From Oscillospiraceae bacterium (GTDB taxonomy: Bacteria > Bacillota > Clostridia > Oscillospirales > Oscillospiraceae), in contig JAHHRS010000032.1 of assembly GCA_020025675.1 (NCBI GenBank), forward strand, positions 1 through 24,925: a stretch of 24,925 bases of DNA. Reading direction: 5' to 3'. Every line of letters begins with the position of its first letter. The first letter of the stretch is position 1. A program made the translations under genes and the position numbers. Positions 15,501 through 23,245 of the stretch are shown here, piece after piece. The notes under the pieces are model-generated. The model did no database searches, was not told where the DNA came from, and was given only the letters and a program-made list of their open reading frames with translations.

Positions 15501-16119
15501 AAAAGCGGGTGTGTAAAAGCCGGATCTGCTCTTTTGCCCATTTTTCAGGTCTGGCATGGCTTTGCATCTGCTCATTGAGCTTTAAAACAGCATCGCTTAG
15601 CCCTCGGTCGTCTCTGCCTGCCCCTACGGTGTCTGCTAAAAGACGAAAGCCGGGCTGTTTTTCAATTTGCTCATAGTGCCTGTCTAAAACACGCTCTAAG
15701 GCTGAGGCTTTCATACCGGCTGCCCTGTCAGCTTCCATTATTTTAAAGTCAGGGGAGATACCTGCAAGCTGACTGTTTTCCCTGAGTATTCCCAAACAGA
15801 AACCGTGAATAGTACTTATCTGAGCTTTACGGCAAAGAGCACTCTGTCGGCGCAGCCTTTTATTTTCCGGGTCTTTTAAAAGAGCGGCGGAAAGCTCATC
15901 CATAATTCTGGACTTTAATTCACCGGCAGCAGCATTGGTAAAGGTAATAACCAGAAAACTGTCCACATCCACAGGATGTTCACTGTCTGTTATATAACTC
16001 ATTAAACGCTCGGTTAAAACCTTGGTCTTGCCGCTTCCTGCACCGGCGGAGACAAGAACGGTGCCGCCTCGTGTAACTATTGCACGCTCTTGGGCTTTAG
16101 TAGGTTTAAAATTACTCAT
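12592..16119 (-). CDS. addA: Helicase-nuclease subunit AddA
   Basis: 1175 residues. The start chosen is ATG 16119-16117 (MSNFKPTKAQ), with AAGGAGG at 16134-16128. A longer frame reaches 16290, but that extension is out-of-frame addB sequence. AddA is the UvrD/RecB-like 3'-5' helicase and nuclease of the AddAB complex, which resects double-strand breaks and loads RecA. Walker A is AGAGSGKT (25-32), Walker B is DEYQD (407-411), followed by the GDVKQSIYRFR, HKSKGLEF and YVALTRAKE motifs. The C-terminal RecB-type nuclease has GIATH, VVDCFIEEED, the catalytic D1119-Y-K1121 and an R/Q-rich helix after it. It overlaps addB by 8 nt (ATGAGTAA), implying coupled translation and stoichiometric synthesis. 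Its length is slightly under the B. subtilis protein. Confidence 0.96.
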   Translation of the reverse strand: MSNFKPTKAQERAIVTRGGTVLVSAGAGSGKTKVLTERLMSYITDSEHPVDVDSFLVITFTNAAAGELKSRIMDELSAALLKDPENKRLRRQSALCRKAQISTIHGFCLGILRENSQLAGISPDFKIMEADRAAGMKASALERVLDRHYEQIEKQPGFRLLADTVGAGRDDRGLSDAVLKLNEQMQSHARPEKWAKEQIRLLHTRFSSVEETPWGREILSGAKETVRFWKSCFEDIIVRMDGDEKLLNSCGVSFSEACDAMSDFLSALDHGWNSALRALPIKFPRYKSPSFPKNTEQSVKDRYKNRSKAFQSRWDMCKKELNNLNKIFRADSDTLLREMTECAPAMEALLQLSLEVDKEYGEDKRRQSFADYNDLEHMAAQLLTDEEGNPTELARQISRRYTEIMVDEYQDVSRVQDAIFRAVSKDEKNLFLVGDVKQSIYRFRLAEPEIFTEKYLSFKDDDSAPQGEARRIMLRENFRSRKEVLSGVNTVFSLCMSKSLGDIDYDDNAALKFGGGYQGDFKKPEIMLLDLPDKSEDEETPDKKAMEARMIGKKILSLMAEGATVTEKGAERPLEFKDIAVLLRSDSKTAPIYRRELMQMGIPVEAGQGYGFFSSVEISTLLSMLAVIDNPHQDIPLIAVLSSPAFGFTGDELASIRVSDKKGQLYSALLKHAQEDEKCRHFTETLKEFREIAPDIPPSELLWKLINKLNILPICSSMSDGALRRARVMELQKLSEGYESSGFKGLHRFVLWLKNKSEQEAEPAVSVDGSENAVRIMSMHKSKGLEFPVVFAANLGSRFNTEDLKNKILIHPTLGLGPRVTDLGRRLEYPCLSRIAITRRLKRENLSEELRILYVALTRAKEYLFMCAAVNGAEEELEEAAQFASLPLGPEILALETSPINWPLYAALADGQKNINVKIYKPDTGESVEEAEQFKAQADIDVLKELKRRLEFSYPYDSVVELPSKLTATELKGSMEKDEDAQEIIPRRKISFPLPDFAKKDKPLTGTERGIATHLMLQYMDFGKTDSEEDIKEELARLEREKFLSPREAEAVNIKSIAGLFSSPLGKKLKNAENVRREFKFSLLWDGGELFADADGERLLMQGVVDCFIEEEDYITIIDYKTDQVFSEKDIKERAEFYRGQMEVYAKSISRICGKPVKCCVLYFLSTGREISLTF

Positions 16120-19100
16120 CTTCTCCGCCTCCTTCCAATATGTTCCATACTTTCTTGTCGCTGAGCCGCGGAATATATCGGAGAGACTCGCCGTTTTCTC
16201 CGTCGGCAAAGTGGCACGCCTCAAAGTAATCGCAGTACAGGCAGGCATTTTCAGTTTGGGTTCTGTAATACGGGTCGGCGGCAATGGCACCGCCGCGGAG
16301 CTGAGCCGCCATTTGGCCTAATAGCTCCTTTATATGCCGTGCCAGAGCACCCATACGCTGGGCTGATGCCAGCTTATCCTCGTCCGGCTTTCCGTATCTG
16401 CCTCTGGCAGGGAAGTAGAGCTTGTCGTCTCCGTGTTCCCATGCCTCCATAACTTCTTCATCATTAAACACCAGACCGCTTCGGCAGAGTTTCTTCCGCC
16501 GCTGGTTTTCCAGCTCCTCATCGTCTAAGCAGGTGTCCGAACTTAAAATGTCATCGTATGCGGGTATATACATAACACCGGCCGGCATAAGATCCATGCC
16601 GTAGCGCTTCTGTGCGCCCTCGGTCAGTGTGAAAAGGTATAAAAGCATCTGCATGGACATGCCGTAATACACATCACCCAGATTGAATTTCTTTTTTCCC
16701 GTCTTATAGTCGGCAACTCTGAGATAGAGCTTCCCGTCGTGTACCCAGCCGTCCACACGGTCGGCAACACCGCTGAGACTGAAATCATCTCCAAGCTCCA
16801 TAGGCTCAACACCTTGAGCACCTAAAATATCCAGCTCAAAGTCTATGGGCTCAAAGTCAGACCGGCGCAGCTCCTCTGCCATATCCAGCACTATGCGCCG
16901 GGCATCGGCGCAAATTCTTCGGAAAAGGTGCTGAAAACGGGGACTTTTTTCCCTGAAATCGTTAAGCTCACGGCTTATAAAAAGGCTTACGTATTTATCG
17001 CATAAATTTTCAACGGTCTCAGAGCTTACGGACTTAAATCCCCCCATAGCCTTAACATCTCTGGCTGTGTTTTCCAGAATGTAGTGCATGAATGTGCCGA
17101 TTTCCGGCGGCTTGAATTCTGCCGGTCTGTAAGGCTTCGCTCTCAGACCGTACTGGCAGAAGTAGGCAAACTTGCAGGAATTGAATTTTTCTGCTCTTGA
17201 AGCAGTAAGTTTAAGCGACTTCCCGTAAAGCCCCTCAACAGATGGGGGAGACAGTCGGCCCCTCTGCATTTTGGAGGTGGAGCTTAAAAGAGCAAAGCTC
17301 CGATCGCCAATCTCTTTAAAATATTCGGCAGCGGCGGCGGCTTTTTCGCTGCGGCTGAAAAAAGAATCAGCGGCAAGCTCAAGAGCGGGGGCGGGAGCTG
17401 ACATGTGAATGTCGTCCATGTCCACTCTCTCCGGCTCAATGCCGAATATTGCTCCGGCTCTGCCATACACAAAGGCAGGTCTCAGACTCTCACCCTTGTC
17501 GTTTGTTAAAGCCATACACATGCTGATACCTTCCGACGGAAGACTCAGACAGTTATATATTAAGGAAAATTCCCGCCACAGCTCGGAACCTCCCCCAAGC
17601 TCTATATCCAGCTCCAAAAGCTTATCCAGTTCTTCATCGGAAAACATGCCGTCTTTGCTGTCACTTTGGGGAAGTCTGTCGTCGCTGCAGCCTAAGACTA
17701 TCAGCTCTTTTATATTTCGCCTTCTCATACGGTCAAAATCTCCGGCGGTAACTCTGTCCAGAGATACAGGAATACTTCCCACATCATATTTTGACAGTAC
17801 AAGCTGAAACAGTCTGCCGAATTCAACGGTATCTGCCTCTCTGTCTCCCAGAACGGCGGCGCACTGCTCAACAGCGTTTATGCATATCTCCCAAAGCTGG
17901 CGGTATTCCTGCCCCAGCTCACCTCGACCGGAGTTTTCCAGCGCTTCCGCCCGTTTTTCCATTTTTTCAGGCAGCTCCAGCTCGGCCATAAACTGACTTA
18001 ATGCCCCCGCCTGCTCCATAGCAGTGGAGGCTGAGCGGCAGTTTTGCTGGAAATGAAGCAGGGGAGCGGCAACTTCCCGTCTGAGACGGTTGATTTTTTC
18101 CAATCTTTCCCGACTTTCATCCGTTTCCTCGGCGTTGTAACCATCAGGATGCTGCTGCCAGTCCTCTTCACGGTGCCATGCGGCGCTTTTTACCTGCCAT
18201 TTATATATGTAGTCAGACAACATATCCCCATCTTCAGGGGAAAGACCGCAAAGTCCGGTATGAATATAGCTGATAACATCCTCCGTGTCCCAGCCCCGCT
18301 CTATAATATCGTAAGCAATGGCTATAAGAGCCGGCAAAGGTTTTTGAGAAAGAGAGCTTTTCCTTGCTGTATACAGGGGAACACCGTACAGCTCAAAGCT
18401 GTTTTCCAAAGTCTCCCTGTAATCCTCAAAGCCACGGACAGCAATGGCTATATCCCGCCAGCGAAGTCCCTTATCCCGCACAAGCTCCAAGGCTTTACCG
18501 GCGGCAAATTCACACTCTTCCGTAATGCTTTGTGCCTGAAAAAGCCGTATATTGGAAGAGCAGCCGTCAAATTTATCTTCAGTATACAAAAACAGCCTGT
18601 CTGCAAGAAAACTCAGTGCCGGGTCATCGGAGGCCCTTTCCATAATTTCTGTTTTGACTTCCAGCCCTAAGTCTTGGGCAATAGCCGTAAGACGGCGGCA
18701 TGAGCGGCGGGAAAGCTCGAAAATTTCGCTGTCTCCCTCCATGCGGTCAACCGTCATACATACCCACAGATCCGCCCCCTGAGCCATAAGAGCCCTAAGC
18801 ACCTGAAGCTCCTGAATGGTAAAATCTATAAAACCGTCAACGTATATTTTAAGCCCCGAACCGTAGGAATTTTCCTCAATCTGCCTTGCCAGCACGGTGA
18901 GGGCGTCCATAGGGTCTGCCCCTGTATTTTCTACTACCGCCTCATAGCTCTCCAAAATGAGAGATAAATCCGAAAGCTTGTCCTTTAAAACACCGTCGCA
19001 GTTTTCGGCGGCTTCACTCAGCTTTTCGGAGCTGACACATGCGGTCTTTAATACGTCAACAGCACCAAGAAGTGCCTCCTGAAGCTCGGCTCTGCGCCCT

Positions 19101-19429
19101 GCGGCAGTATATAGCTTCAATCTTGAGCTTATGTTTTTAAGGGCCAGAGACATGCACAAAAGCCGTCCGCCCTTATCCAGATATTTTGCCGCACCGCCGC
19201 CGAAAACTGAACGAAGTCTTCGGGCAAGGCCCGTAAAACTCATTACCTCGGCATACAGGGATAAAGAGTCCCCGCACCGTGCGCAAAGCTCCCTTTCTGC
19301 CTCGTGACTGTACTGTTCCGGCACTATCAGCAGAGAGCCGCCCTGCCTGCAATCAACGGATTTTTTTATTTCGTTTATAAGGGCTGCAGTTTTGCCTGCG
19401 CCCGCTTTTCCCAATAGTAGTCTGAGCAT
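16112..19429 (-). CDS. addB: Helicase-nuclease subunit AddB (Fe-S nuclease)
   Basis: 1105 residues. Start chosen at ATG 19429-19427 (MLRLLLGKAGAGKT), supported by GGAGGGG at 19441-19435; an in-frame ATG at 19468 has no Shine-Dalgarno and would put extra residues before the Walker motif. AddB has an inactive-helicase-like N-terminus with Walker A GKAGAGKT (7-14) and a C-terminal nuclease with D907-Y-K909 (VADYKTGK). Four cysteines match the family's 4Fe-4S cluster: C752 (NSCKFAYF) and C1063, C1066, C1072 (C-x2-C-x5-C). In B. subtilis this subunit carries Chi recognition. It is the first gene of the addB-addA operon, the usual Firmicutes order, and has its own promoter. Nothing is degraded in either nuclease site. 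Confidence 0.96.
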   Translation of the reverse strand: MLRLLLGKAGAGKTAALINEIKKSVDCRQGGSLLIVPEQYSHEAERELCARCGDSLSLYAEVMSFTGLARRLRSVFGGGAAKYLDKGGRLLCMSLALKNISSRLKLYTAAGRRAELQEALLGAVDVLKTACVSSEKLSEAAENCDGVLKDKLSDLSLILESYEAVVENTGADPMDALTVLARQIEENSYGSGLKIYVDGFIDFTIQELQVLRALMAQGADLWVCMTVDRMEGDSEIFELSRRSCRRLTAIAQDLGLEVKTEIMERASDDPALSFLADRLFLYTEDKFDGCSSNIRLFQAQSITEECEFAAGKALELVRDKGLRWRDIAIAVRGFEDYRETLENSFELYGVPLYTARKSSLSQKPLPALIAIAYDIIERGWDTEDVISYIHTGLCGLSPEDGDMLSDYIYKWQVKSAAWHREEDWQQHPDGYNAEETDESRERLEKINRLRREVAAPLLHFQQNCRSASTAMEQAGALSQFMAELELPEKMEKRAEALENSGRGELGQEYRQLWEICINAVEQCAAVLGDREADTVEFGRLFQLVLSKYDVGSIPVSLDRVTAGDFDRMRRRNIKELIVLGCSDDRLPQSDSKDGMFSDEELDKLLELDIELGGGSELWREFSLIYNCLSLPSEGISMCMALTNDKGESLRPAFVYGRAGAIFGIEPERVDMDDIHMSAPAPALELAADSFFSRSEKAAAAAEYFKEIGDRSFALLSSTSKMQRGRLSPPSVEGLYGKSLKLTASRAEKFNSCKFAYFCQYGLRAKPYRPAEFKPPEIGTFMHYILENTARDVKAMGGFKSVSSETVENLCDKYVSLFISRELNDFREKSPRFQHLFRRICADARRIVLDMAEELRRSDFEPIDFELDILGAQGVEPMELGDDFSLSGVADRVDGWVHDGKLYLRVADYKTGKKKFNLGDVYYGMSMQMLLYLFTLTEGAQKRYGMDLMPAGVMYIPAYDDILSSDTCLDDEELENQRRKKLCRSGLVFNDEEVMEAWEHGDDKLYFPARGRYGKPDEDKLASAQRMGALARHIKELLGQMAAQLRGGAIAADPYYRTQTENACLYCDYFEACHFADGENGESLRYIPRLSDKKVWNILEGGGEDE

Positions 19430-19451
19430 AGTAGCCCCTCCAATCAAAACT

Positions 19452-19480
19452 ATTTTAACAGATGACATTTAGCAAAACAA
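19452..19480 (-). promoter_or_regulatory. Promoter of addB-addA
   Basis: On the minus strand: -35 TTGTTT (19480-19475), 17-bp spacer, -10 TAAAAT (19457-19452) preceded by an extended TGT. It lies about 22 bp before the addB ATG, so the leader would be very short (roughly 15-20 nt) and just fit the GGAGGGG site. Confidence 0.6.
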
Positions 19481-19614
19481 GTACCGGAGGGATTATTGAG
19501 GGTTAATGAAAAAATATCCCGACAAAAATTTTTATGGACAAAAAAGCTGTTTTTGAGGAACTTTTATCTTGCTGCTTTGGCTTGTTTTTTAAGAAAAATT
19601 TAGAATTGGAAAGC

Positions 19615-19642
19615 TTGACTAAAGCCCCGTATATGCTATACT
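19615..19642 (+). promoter_or_regulatory. Promoter of the 19759 surface-protein gene
   Basis: -35 TTGACT (19615-19620), 16-bp spacer, -10 TATACT (19637-19642) with an extended TGC just upstream. This is a strong primary-sigma promoter. The predicted leader is about 110 nt. The rest of the 19430-19758 gap holds the divergent addB promoter, the leader hairpin, and AT-rich sequence with nothing else I can name. Confidence 0.75.
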
Positions 19643-19702
19643 GTATAAGTGAAATCGTAGACTCCCCAAGGTATACACTTTGCGGAATATATAATGTACT
19701 CA

Positions 19703-19735
19703 GGAGAAGAAAAATCCCGTAAATTTTTGTTCTCT
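19703..19735 (+). promoter_or_regulatory. Leader hairpin before the 19759 surface-protein gene
   Basis: GAGAAGAAAAAT (19704-19715 region) pairs with the 19723-19734 stretch: 11 Watson-Crick pairs and one internal G-G mismatch, loop of 7 nt (CCCGTAA). It ends 10 nt before the Shine-Dalgarno AGGAGGG (19746-19752). It might stabilise the mRNA or modulate translation; the A/U-rich stem makes its strength uncertain. Confidence 0.4.
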
Positions 19736-19758
19736 GCAATAATTCAGGAGGGTTCTTG

Positions 19759-22700
19759 ATGAAAAAGACTGCTAAGATTATATGCCTCATTCTGGCGCTG
19801 GTGTTCATTCTCAGCCTTGCACCTTTGAGTGCTTTCGCGGCTGAAATCGAGACAGGTGAGCAGCCACCCGCTGTCAGTGAGACGGAGGGCCAGGCCAATA
19901 CAGAAACCGGAGATGAAATTCCTACACCGGCACCGGCACCGGAGGAAACTACAACTCCGGATGACAGTGCTGTGGGCAGCGAAAATTCCGCTGAAACCAC
20001 TGAGCCTGAAATCCCTGCCGTTACCCACGAGGAATCTGTGGCTCAGGTAGGGAATGATTATTATAAAACACTTCAGGAGGCTGTTGATGCAGCTGACAAT
20101 GGGGAAGTTGACCTTACCAAAAACGTTGATATTACAGGCGGCGGTCTTACTGTTTCGGGTAAAGTTACCCTGAACCTTGCAGGACACACCATTACCGCTG
20201 ATAGCAGCAATAATGGAAATATTAAGGTTACCGGAACTCTGATACTCTGCGACAGCGCTGAGACCGGCAGAATAGCTGCAAATCAGACCTACCCCAAGGA
20301 TGACGAAACCTACTCATGCGGTGTGGTTTGTGTTTCCGGCGAGGATGCAAAGTTCATTATGGCCGGCGGTACTATAGATACTGTTCTGACCGGTGCAGTA
20401 AAGGAAGACAACGAACAGCGTCCTGCCGTAGTGCTTACCGACGGCGCAGACATGGAAATGGAAAAGGGCTTGATATACGCCGGCGGATATGCCGTGTCAG
20501 TGCCTGTACAGGAAAAATACATTGACCTTAGCACCAAAATAGAAATCTGCGGCGGAGAACTGACTTCAGAAGCTAATTACACAATTAATCTCCCTCATGC
20601 GGTGGAAGCTGTAATTTCCAGAAAAGAGGCTCCTCCGGCACTGAACGGTGCTCAGGGCTGCGTAAATATGCAGGGCGGAACCCTCAGCATTTCCGACGGA
20701 AAGTTCGTGGGTAAAGATGAAGGTGCCGCAGCTATCATCGCAGGCGGAAATGCCGTTGTCACAATAACCGGCGGAACTTTCAGCTCCGACCCCTCTGCTT
20801 TTGTTCCTTTCGGATACAAAGCAGCAGGCACTGAAAACAGCTTCACCGTAGGACGTGCTCAGCAGATAGTAAGCAAAGATGAAAACGGTGTAACCGTTGT
20901 TGACGGTATCTTTAACGGCGGTGAGCAGTCCCCACTGCCTGTGGGCACTACCGGCGAAATGAAAATAGCTTCACATACTGTGGAGAGCATTGTTAATGCG
21001 GGTACAGGCTTTACCGCCACAAACGGAACTGTCGCAGTGACTTTTGACGGCACTGCCATGGGCAAAGCTATCGGTCAGGAAGCCAAGATAAGCATAAAAG
21101 ATGCAGCTGCTGTTGAGGGTGCAAGCGCAGCATACAGCATTGATTTTACCGCAGGCGGCTCAAACCTTCTGCCTGAGGGTACCGAAGGTAACGGAACCGT
21201 TACCGTAAGCCTTGCAAAGCCCTCCGCAGTTGCAGATCCTCAGGTCTGGTATGTGGTAAACGGTGTGTTCGTCCAGAACATGAACGCCGAAGTTACAGGC
21301 GATAAGCTCACATTTACCGCAAATCACCTTTCCACCTACGCTGTAACCGATGGTACTCCCGATGCTACCGCAATGGTACAGATTGGCGATGTACCTTACA
21401 CTTCTATCGAAGAAGCTATAAAGAATGTTAAGCCCGACGAGACCATTACTCTTATTCGTGATGTTGAAAACGGAGACGGCGTTATCGTTCCCGAAGGTTC
21501 GAACTTTGCTATTGATTTTGCAGGATATACCTACAATGTGAGTAAAGCTGCTGCGGGTGCAGAATCTCAGGGCTTTAAGATTGACAGTGAAGCAAATGTA
21601 ACCCTGAAAAACGGTACTATCAGCGCAAATGCTGCCGGTATTAAAACAATAATCGAAAATAACGGAAAGCTTACCCTCGATAATATGGTGCTTGATGCTG
21701 CCAAAGGTGAAAACGGCGTCAGTGATGTTTTTGTAAATAACGGAGATGCCAAAATTACAAGCGGCACTCAGATTACAGCAAAAACTGATACCACTGCTGT
21801 TAGCGCAAACTCCGGTAAGGTGACAGTTGATAATGCCGCTGTAAACGGGAATATTAAAGGACAGCCATCCACCATTGAAATTACAGGCGGTAATTTTGCA
21901 AGCGACCCCACAAATTATGTTGCACCCGGTTCTGCCGCCGCTAAAATCACAAAGGGCGGAGACAACGGATTCTATGTTGGCGAGGAAAACATTAAGGCTG
22001 TGGCGGCAACCCTTGGTAAGGGTGACACAGTTACCGTAAATCAGGGTAATGTGGCTCTTGGCCAGCTGCCCCACGGCACTGAAGTTATAAACAAGGGTGA
22101 CGGTATTGTTTCCGTTAATAATGTAAATGTGTCTAAGGATGAAAGCTATGTATCCTGCGACCATAAGGGAATAACAGAGGTGGCAGAGCGTCCTGCAAGC
22201 TGCAAAGAAACCGGTATGAAGGCCCATTACCAGTGCGTAGGCGCAGACGGATGCGGCAAGCTTTTTAAGAAAAATGATGACGGAAGCTTCACCATGCTTA
22301 CCAAGGCTGAGGAGGAAGCGCTGACAATTCCTCTTGCCGACCATACCCTCAAAAAGGTTGAGACCGTTCAGCCTACCTGCGGCAAAGAGGGCGTAAAAGA
22401 ACACTGGCACTGCGATGTATGCGGAAAGAATTTCTCCGATGAGAATGGCAAGAACGAGGTTGCCGACAAGGATCTTGTTATTCCGCCGGCAGGAGAGCAC
22501 AAGCTTACCGAGGTAAAGGAAGTTAAGGCTACCTGCACAGCCGACGGTGTAAAGGCTCACTGGCACTGCGATAACTGCGGCAAAAATTATGCCGATGCAC
22601 AGGGTAAGGCTGAGCTTAGCGATGCAGAACTTGTTATTCCCGCCACCGGTCATAACCCCGGTATCTGGAGAGATAACGATGAACAGCACTGGCGTGTGTG

Positions 22701-22971
22701 CAGAAACTGCGGCGAAAAGCTGGAGCTTGCAAATCACAGCTATGGAGAATGGGTTGTAACCCGTAAGCCCACAGAGCGCCTCTCCGGCAGAAGAGAACGT
22801 GAATGTGAAGTTTGCGGATATATTGAAAGAGACAGAATTCCCGCAACTCACGGTCCTCAGACAGGCGATGAGAGCAATATAGGCCTTTGGGTTACATTGC
22901 TTTCTCTCTCTGCTGTGGCTGCTGCAGGTACAGTAACTTATGTTGGAGTAAAGAAAAAGCACAACAAGTGA
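19759..22971 (+). CDS. Large secreted, membrane-tethered repeat protein
   Basis: 1070 residues from ATG 19759, 6 nt after AGGAGGG; a TTG one codon earlier is less likely. Signal peptide at residues 1-28 (ends LSAFAAE), then an acidic Thr/Pro/Glu linker (about 30-92). Two modules follow, from residues about 95 and 539, each opening with a V-x-x-Y-x-(S/T)-(L/I)-x-E-A line and running through short beta-rich repeats with ITGG(T/N)F-SDP, which suggest a right-handed beta-helix. Residues 800-964 carry three Cys-rich units with HWHCD-CGK-type zinc-ribbon-like pairs, and a shorter Cys region follows. The tail is GPQTGDESN (1032-1040), one hydrophobic helix and KKKHNK. Surface adhesin or wall-associated role is inferred; no catalytic motif is seen. 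Signal and tail resemble the 3867 protein. Confidence 0.87.
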   Translation: MKKTAKIICLILALVFILSLAPLSAFAAEIETGEQPPAVSETEGQANTETGDEIPTPAPAPEETTTPDDSAVGSENSAETTEPEIPAVTHEESVAQVGNDYYKTLQEAVDAADNGEVDLTKNVDITGGGLTVSGKVTLNLAGHTITADSSNNGNIKVTGTLILCDSAETGRIAANQTYPKDDETYSCGVVCVSGEDAKFIMAGGTIDTVLTGAVKEDNEQRPAVVLTDGADMEMEKGLIYAGGYAVSVPVQEKYIDLSTKIEICGGELTSEANYTINLPHAVEAVISRKEAPPALNGAQGCVNMQGGTLSISDGKFVGKDEGAAAIIAGGNAVVTITGGTFSSDPSAFVPFGYKAAGTENSFTVGRAQQIVSKDENGVTVVDGIFNGGEQSPLPVGTTGEMKIASHTVESIVNAGTGFTATNGTVAVTFDGTAMGKAIGQEAKISIKDAAAVEGASAAYSIDFTAGGSNLLPEGTEGNGTVTVSLAKPSAVADPQVWYVVNGVFVQNMNAEVTGDKLTFTANHLSTYAVTDGTPDATAMVQIGDVPYTSIEEAIKNVKPDETITLIRDVENGDGVIVPEGSNFAIDFAGYTYNVSKAAAGAESQGFKIDSEANVTLKNGTISANAAGIKTIIENNGKLTLDNMVLDAAKGENGVSDVFVNNGDAKITSGTQITAKTDTTAVSANSGKVTVDNAAVNGNIKGQPSTIEITGGNFASDPTNYVAPGSAAAKITKGGDNGFYVGEENIKAVAATLGKGDTVTVNQGNVALGQLPHGTEVINKGDGIVSVNNVNVSKDESYVSCDHKGITEVAERPASCKETGMKAHYQCVGADGCGKLFKKNDDGSFTMLTKAEEEALTIPLADHTLKKVETVQPTCGKEGVKEHWHCDVCGKNFSDENGKNEVADKDLVIPPAGEHKLTEVKEVKATCTADGVKAHWHCDNCGKNYADAQGKAELSDAELVIPATGHNPGIWRDNDEQHWRVCRNCGEKLELANHSYGEWVVTRKPTERLSGRRERECEVCGYIERDRIPATHGPQTGDESNIGLWVTLLSLSAVAAAGTVTYVGVKKKHNK
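20041..21940 (+). repeat. Two diverged beta-helix-like modules in the 19759 gene
   Basis: Module 1 starts near 20041 and module 2 near 21373. Both open with a V-G/D-x-x-Y-x-T/S-x-x-E-A line and contain a shared cap: ITGGTFSSDPSAFV in the first and ITGGNFASDPTNYV in the second (near 21877-21920). The units are diverged at DNA level, so this is an old duplication. The stretch between them lacks the opener and is Gly/Thr/Ala-rich. Confidence 0.55.
22156..22650 (+). repeat. Three Cys-rich repeat units in the 19759 gene
   Basis: Units at 22156-22338, 22339-22494 and 22495-22650. Each has the order: His, a T/AxC or ASC cysteine, then HxxC-x2/5-CGK and an LxIP end. Units 2 and 3 are the closest (EHWHCDVCGKNF versus AHWHCDNCGKNY); unit 1 is longer with an insert. 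A partial fourth unit with HWRVCRNCGEK and CEVCGY follows up to about 22840. Confidence 0.8.
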
Positions 22972-22983
22972 TAATATGTAATT

Positions 22984-23012
22984 AAGGCGACGGTTTTTCC
23001 GTCGCCTTTTTT
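22984..23012 (+). terminator. Rho-independent terminator after the 19759 gene
   Basis: A 10-bp stem AAGGCGACGG (22984-22993) with CCGTCGCCTT (22999-23008), loop TTTTT, then a T-run to 23012. It lies 12 bp after the stop. Confidence 0.92.
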
Positions 23013-23145
23013 GCCAATGTTGAAAAGTTTTGAGAGATTTTAAAGGGTACAGGCAGAAACGAAAAAGCGCCTGCACTTTAAGCAGAAATTTTAAAAGGAA
23101 TGTGGAAAACTCACGGAGAAAGTTTCTCAATGCACCGGATTTTTG

Positions 23146-23174
23146 TTGGCAAACCTGCCTTTTTGGGGTATAAT
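23146..23174 (+). promoter_or_regulatory. Promoter of hflX
   Basis: -35 TTGGCA (23146-23151), 17-bp spacer, perfect -10 TATAAT (23169-23174). Transcription would start near 23181, which leaves room for AAAAGGA at 23190-23196 and a start near 23207. The 23013-23145 stretch before it holds nothing I can assign. Confidence 0.75.
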
Positions 23175-23189
23175 TAACTGAATTTACTT

Positions 23190-23245
23190 AAAAGGAATGA
23201 TTTAATATAGAAAACACAGAAGTTAAAAAAGAGCGGGCTGTACTG
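23190..23245 (+). other. hflX: Probable 5' extension of hflX with a non-canonical ATA start
   Basis: The frame of hflX stays open upstream of GTG 23246 to a TGA at 23198-23200. It encodes ENTEVKKERAVLV, which matches the usual HflX N-terminus (the first beta strand, AVLVG). No ATG, GTG or TTG occurs in this stretch before 23246 itself. The codon where Met is expected is ATA (23207-23209), 10 nt after AAAAGGA (23190-23196). A nearby ATG (23197) is out of frame, stops after two codons and has no spacing from the Shine-Dalgarno. Confidence 0.5.

Noticed and set aside
16120..16290. N-terminal extension of addA to an ATG at 16290
   Set aside because: The extra 57 residues come from out-of-frame addB sequence; the ATG at 16119 has AAGGAGG at ideal spacing and begins a normal AddA N-terminus.
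19430..19468. Longer addB start at 19468
   Set aside because: It has no Shine-Dalgarno and overlaps the predicted promoter; the start at 19429 has GGAGGGG and puts the Walker A motif at residues 7-14 as usual.
21160..23130. 656-residue open frame on the minus strand opposite the 19759 surface gene
   Set aside because: It crosses the terminator at 22984-23012, is rich in Cys/Ile/Phe as expected of a reverse-complement frame, and lacks a credible start. The + strand protein explains the region.
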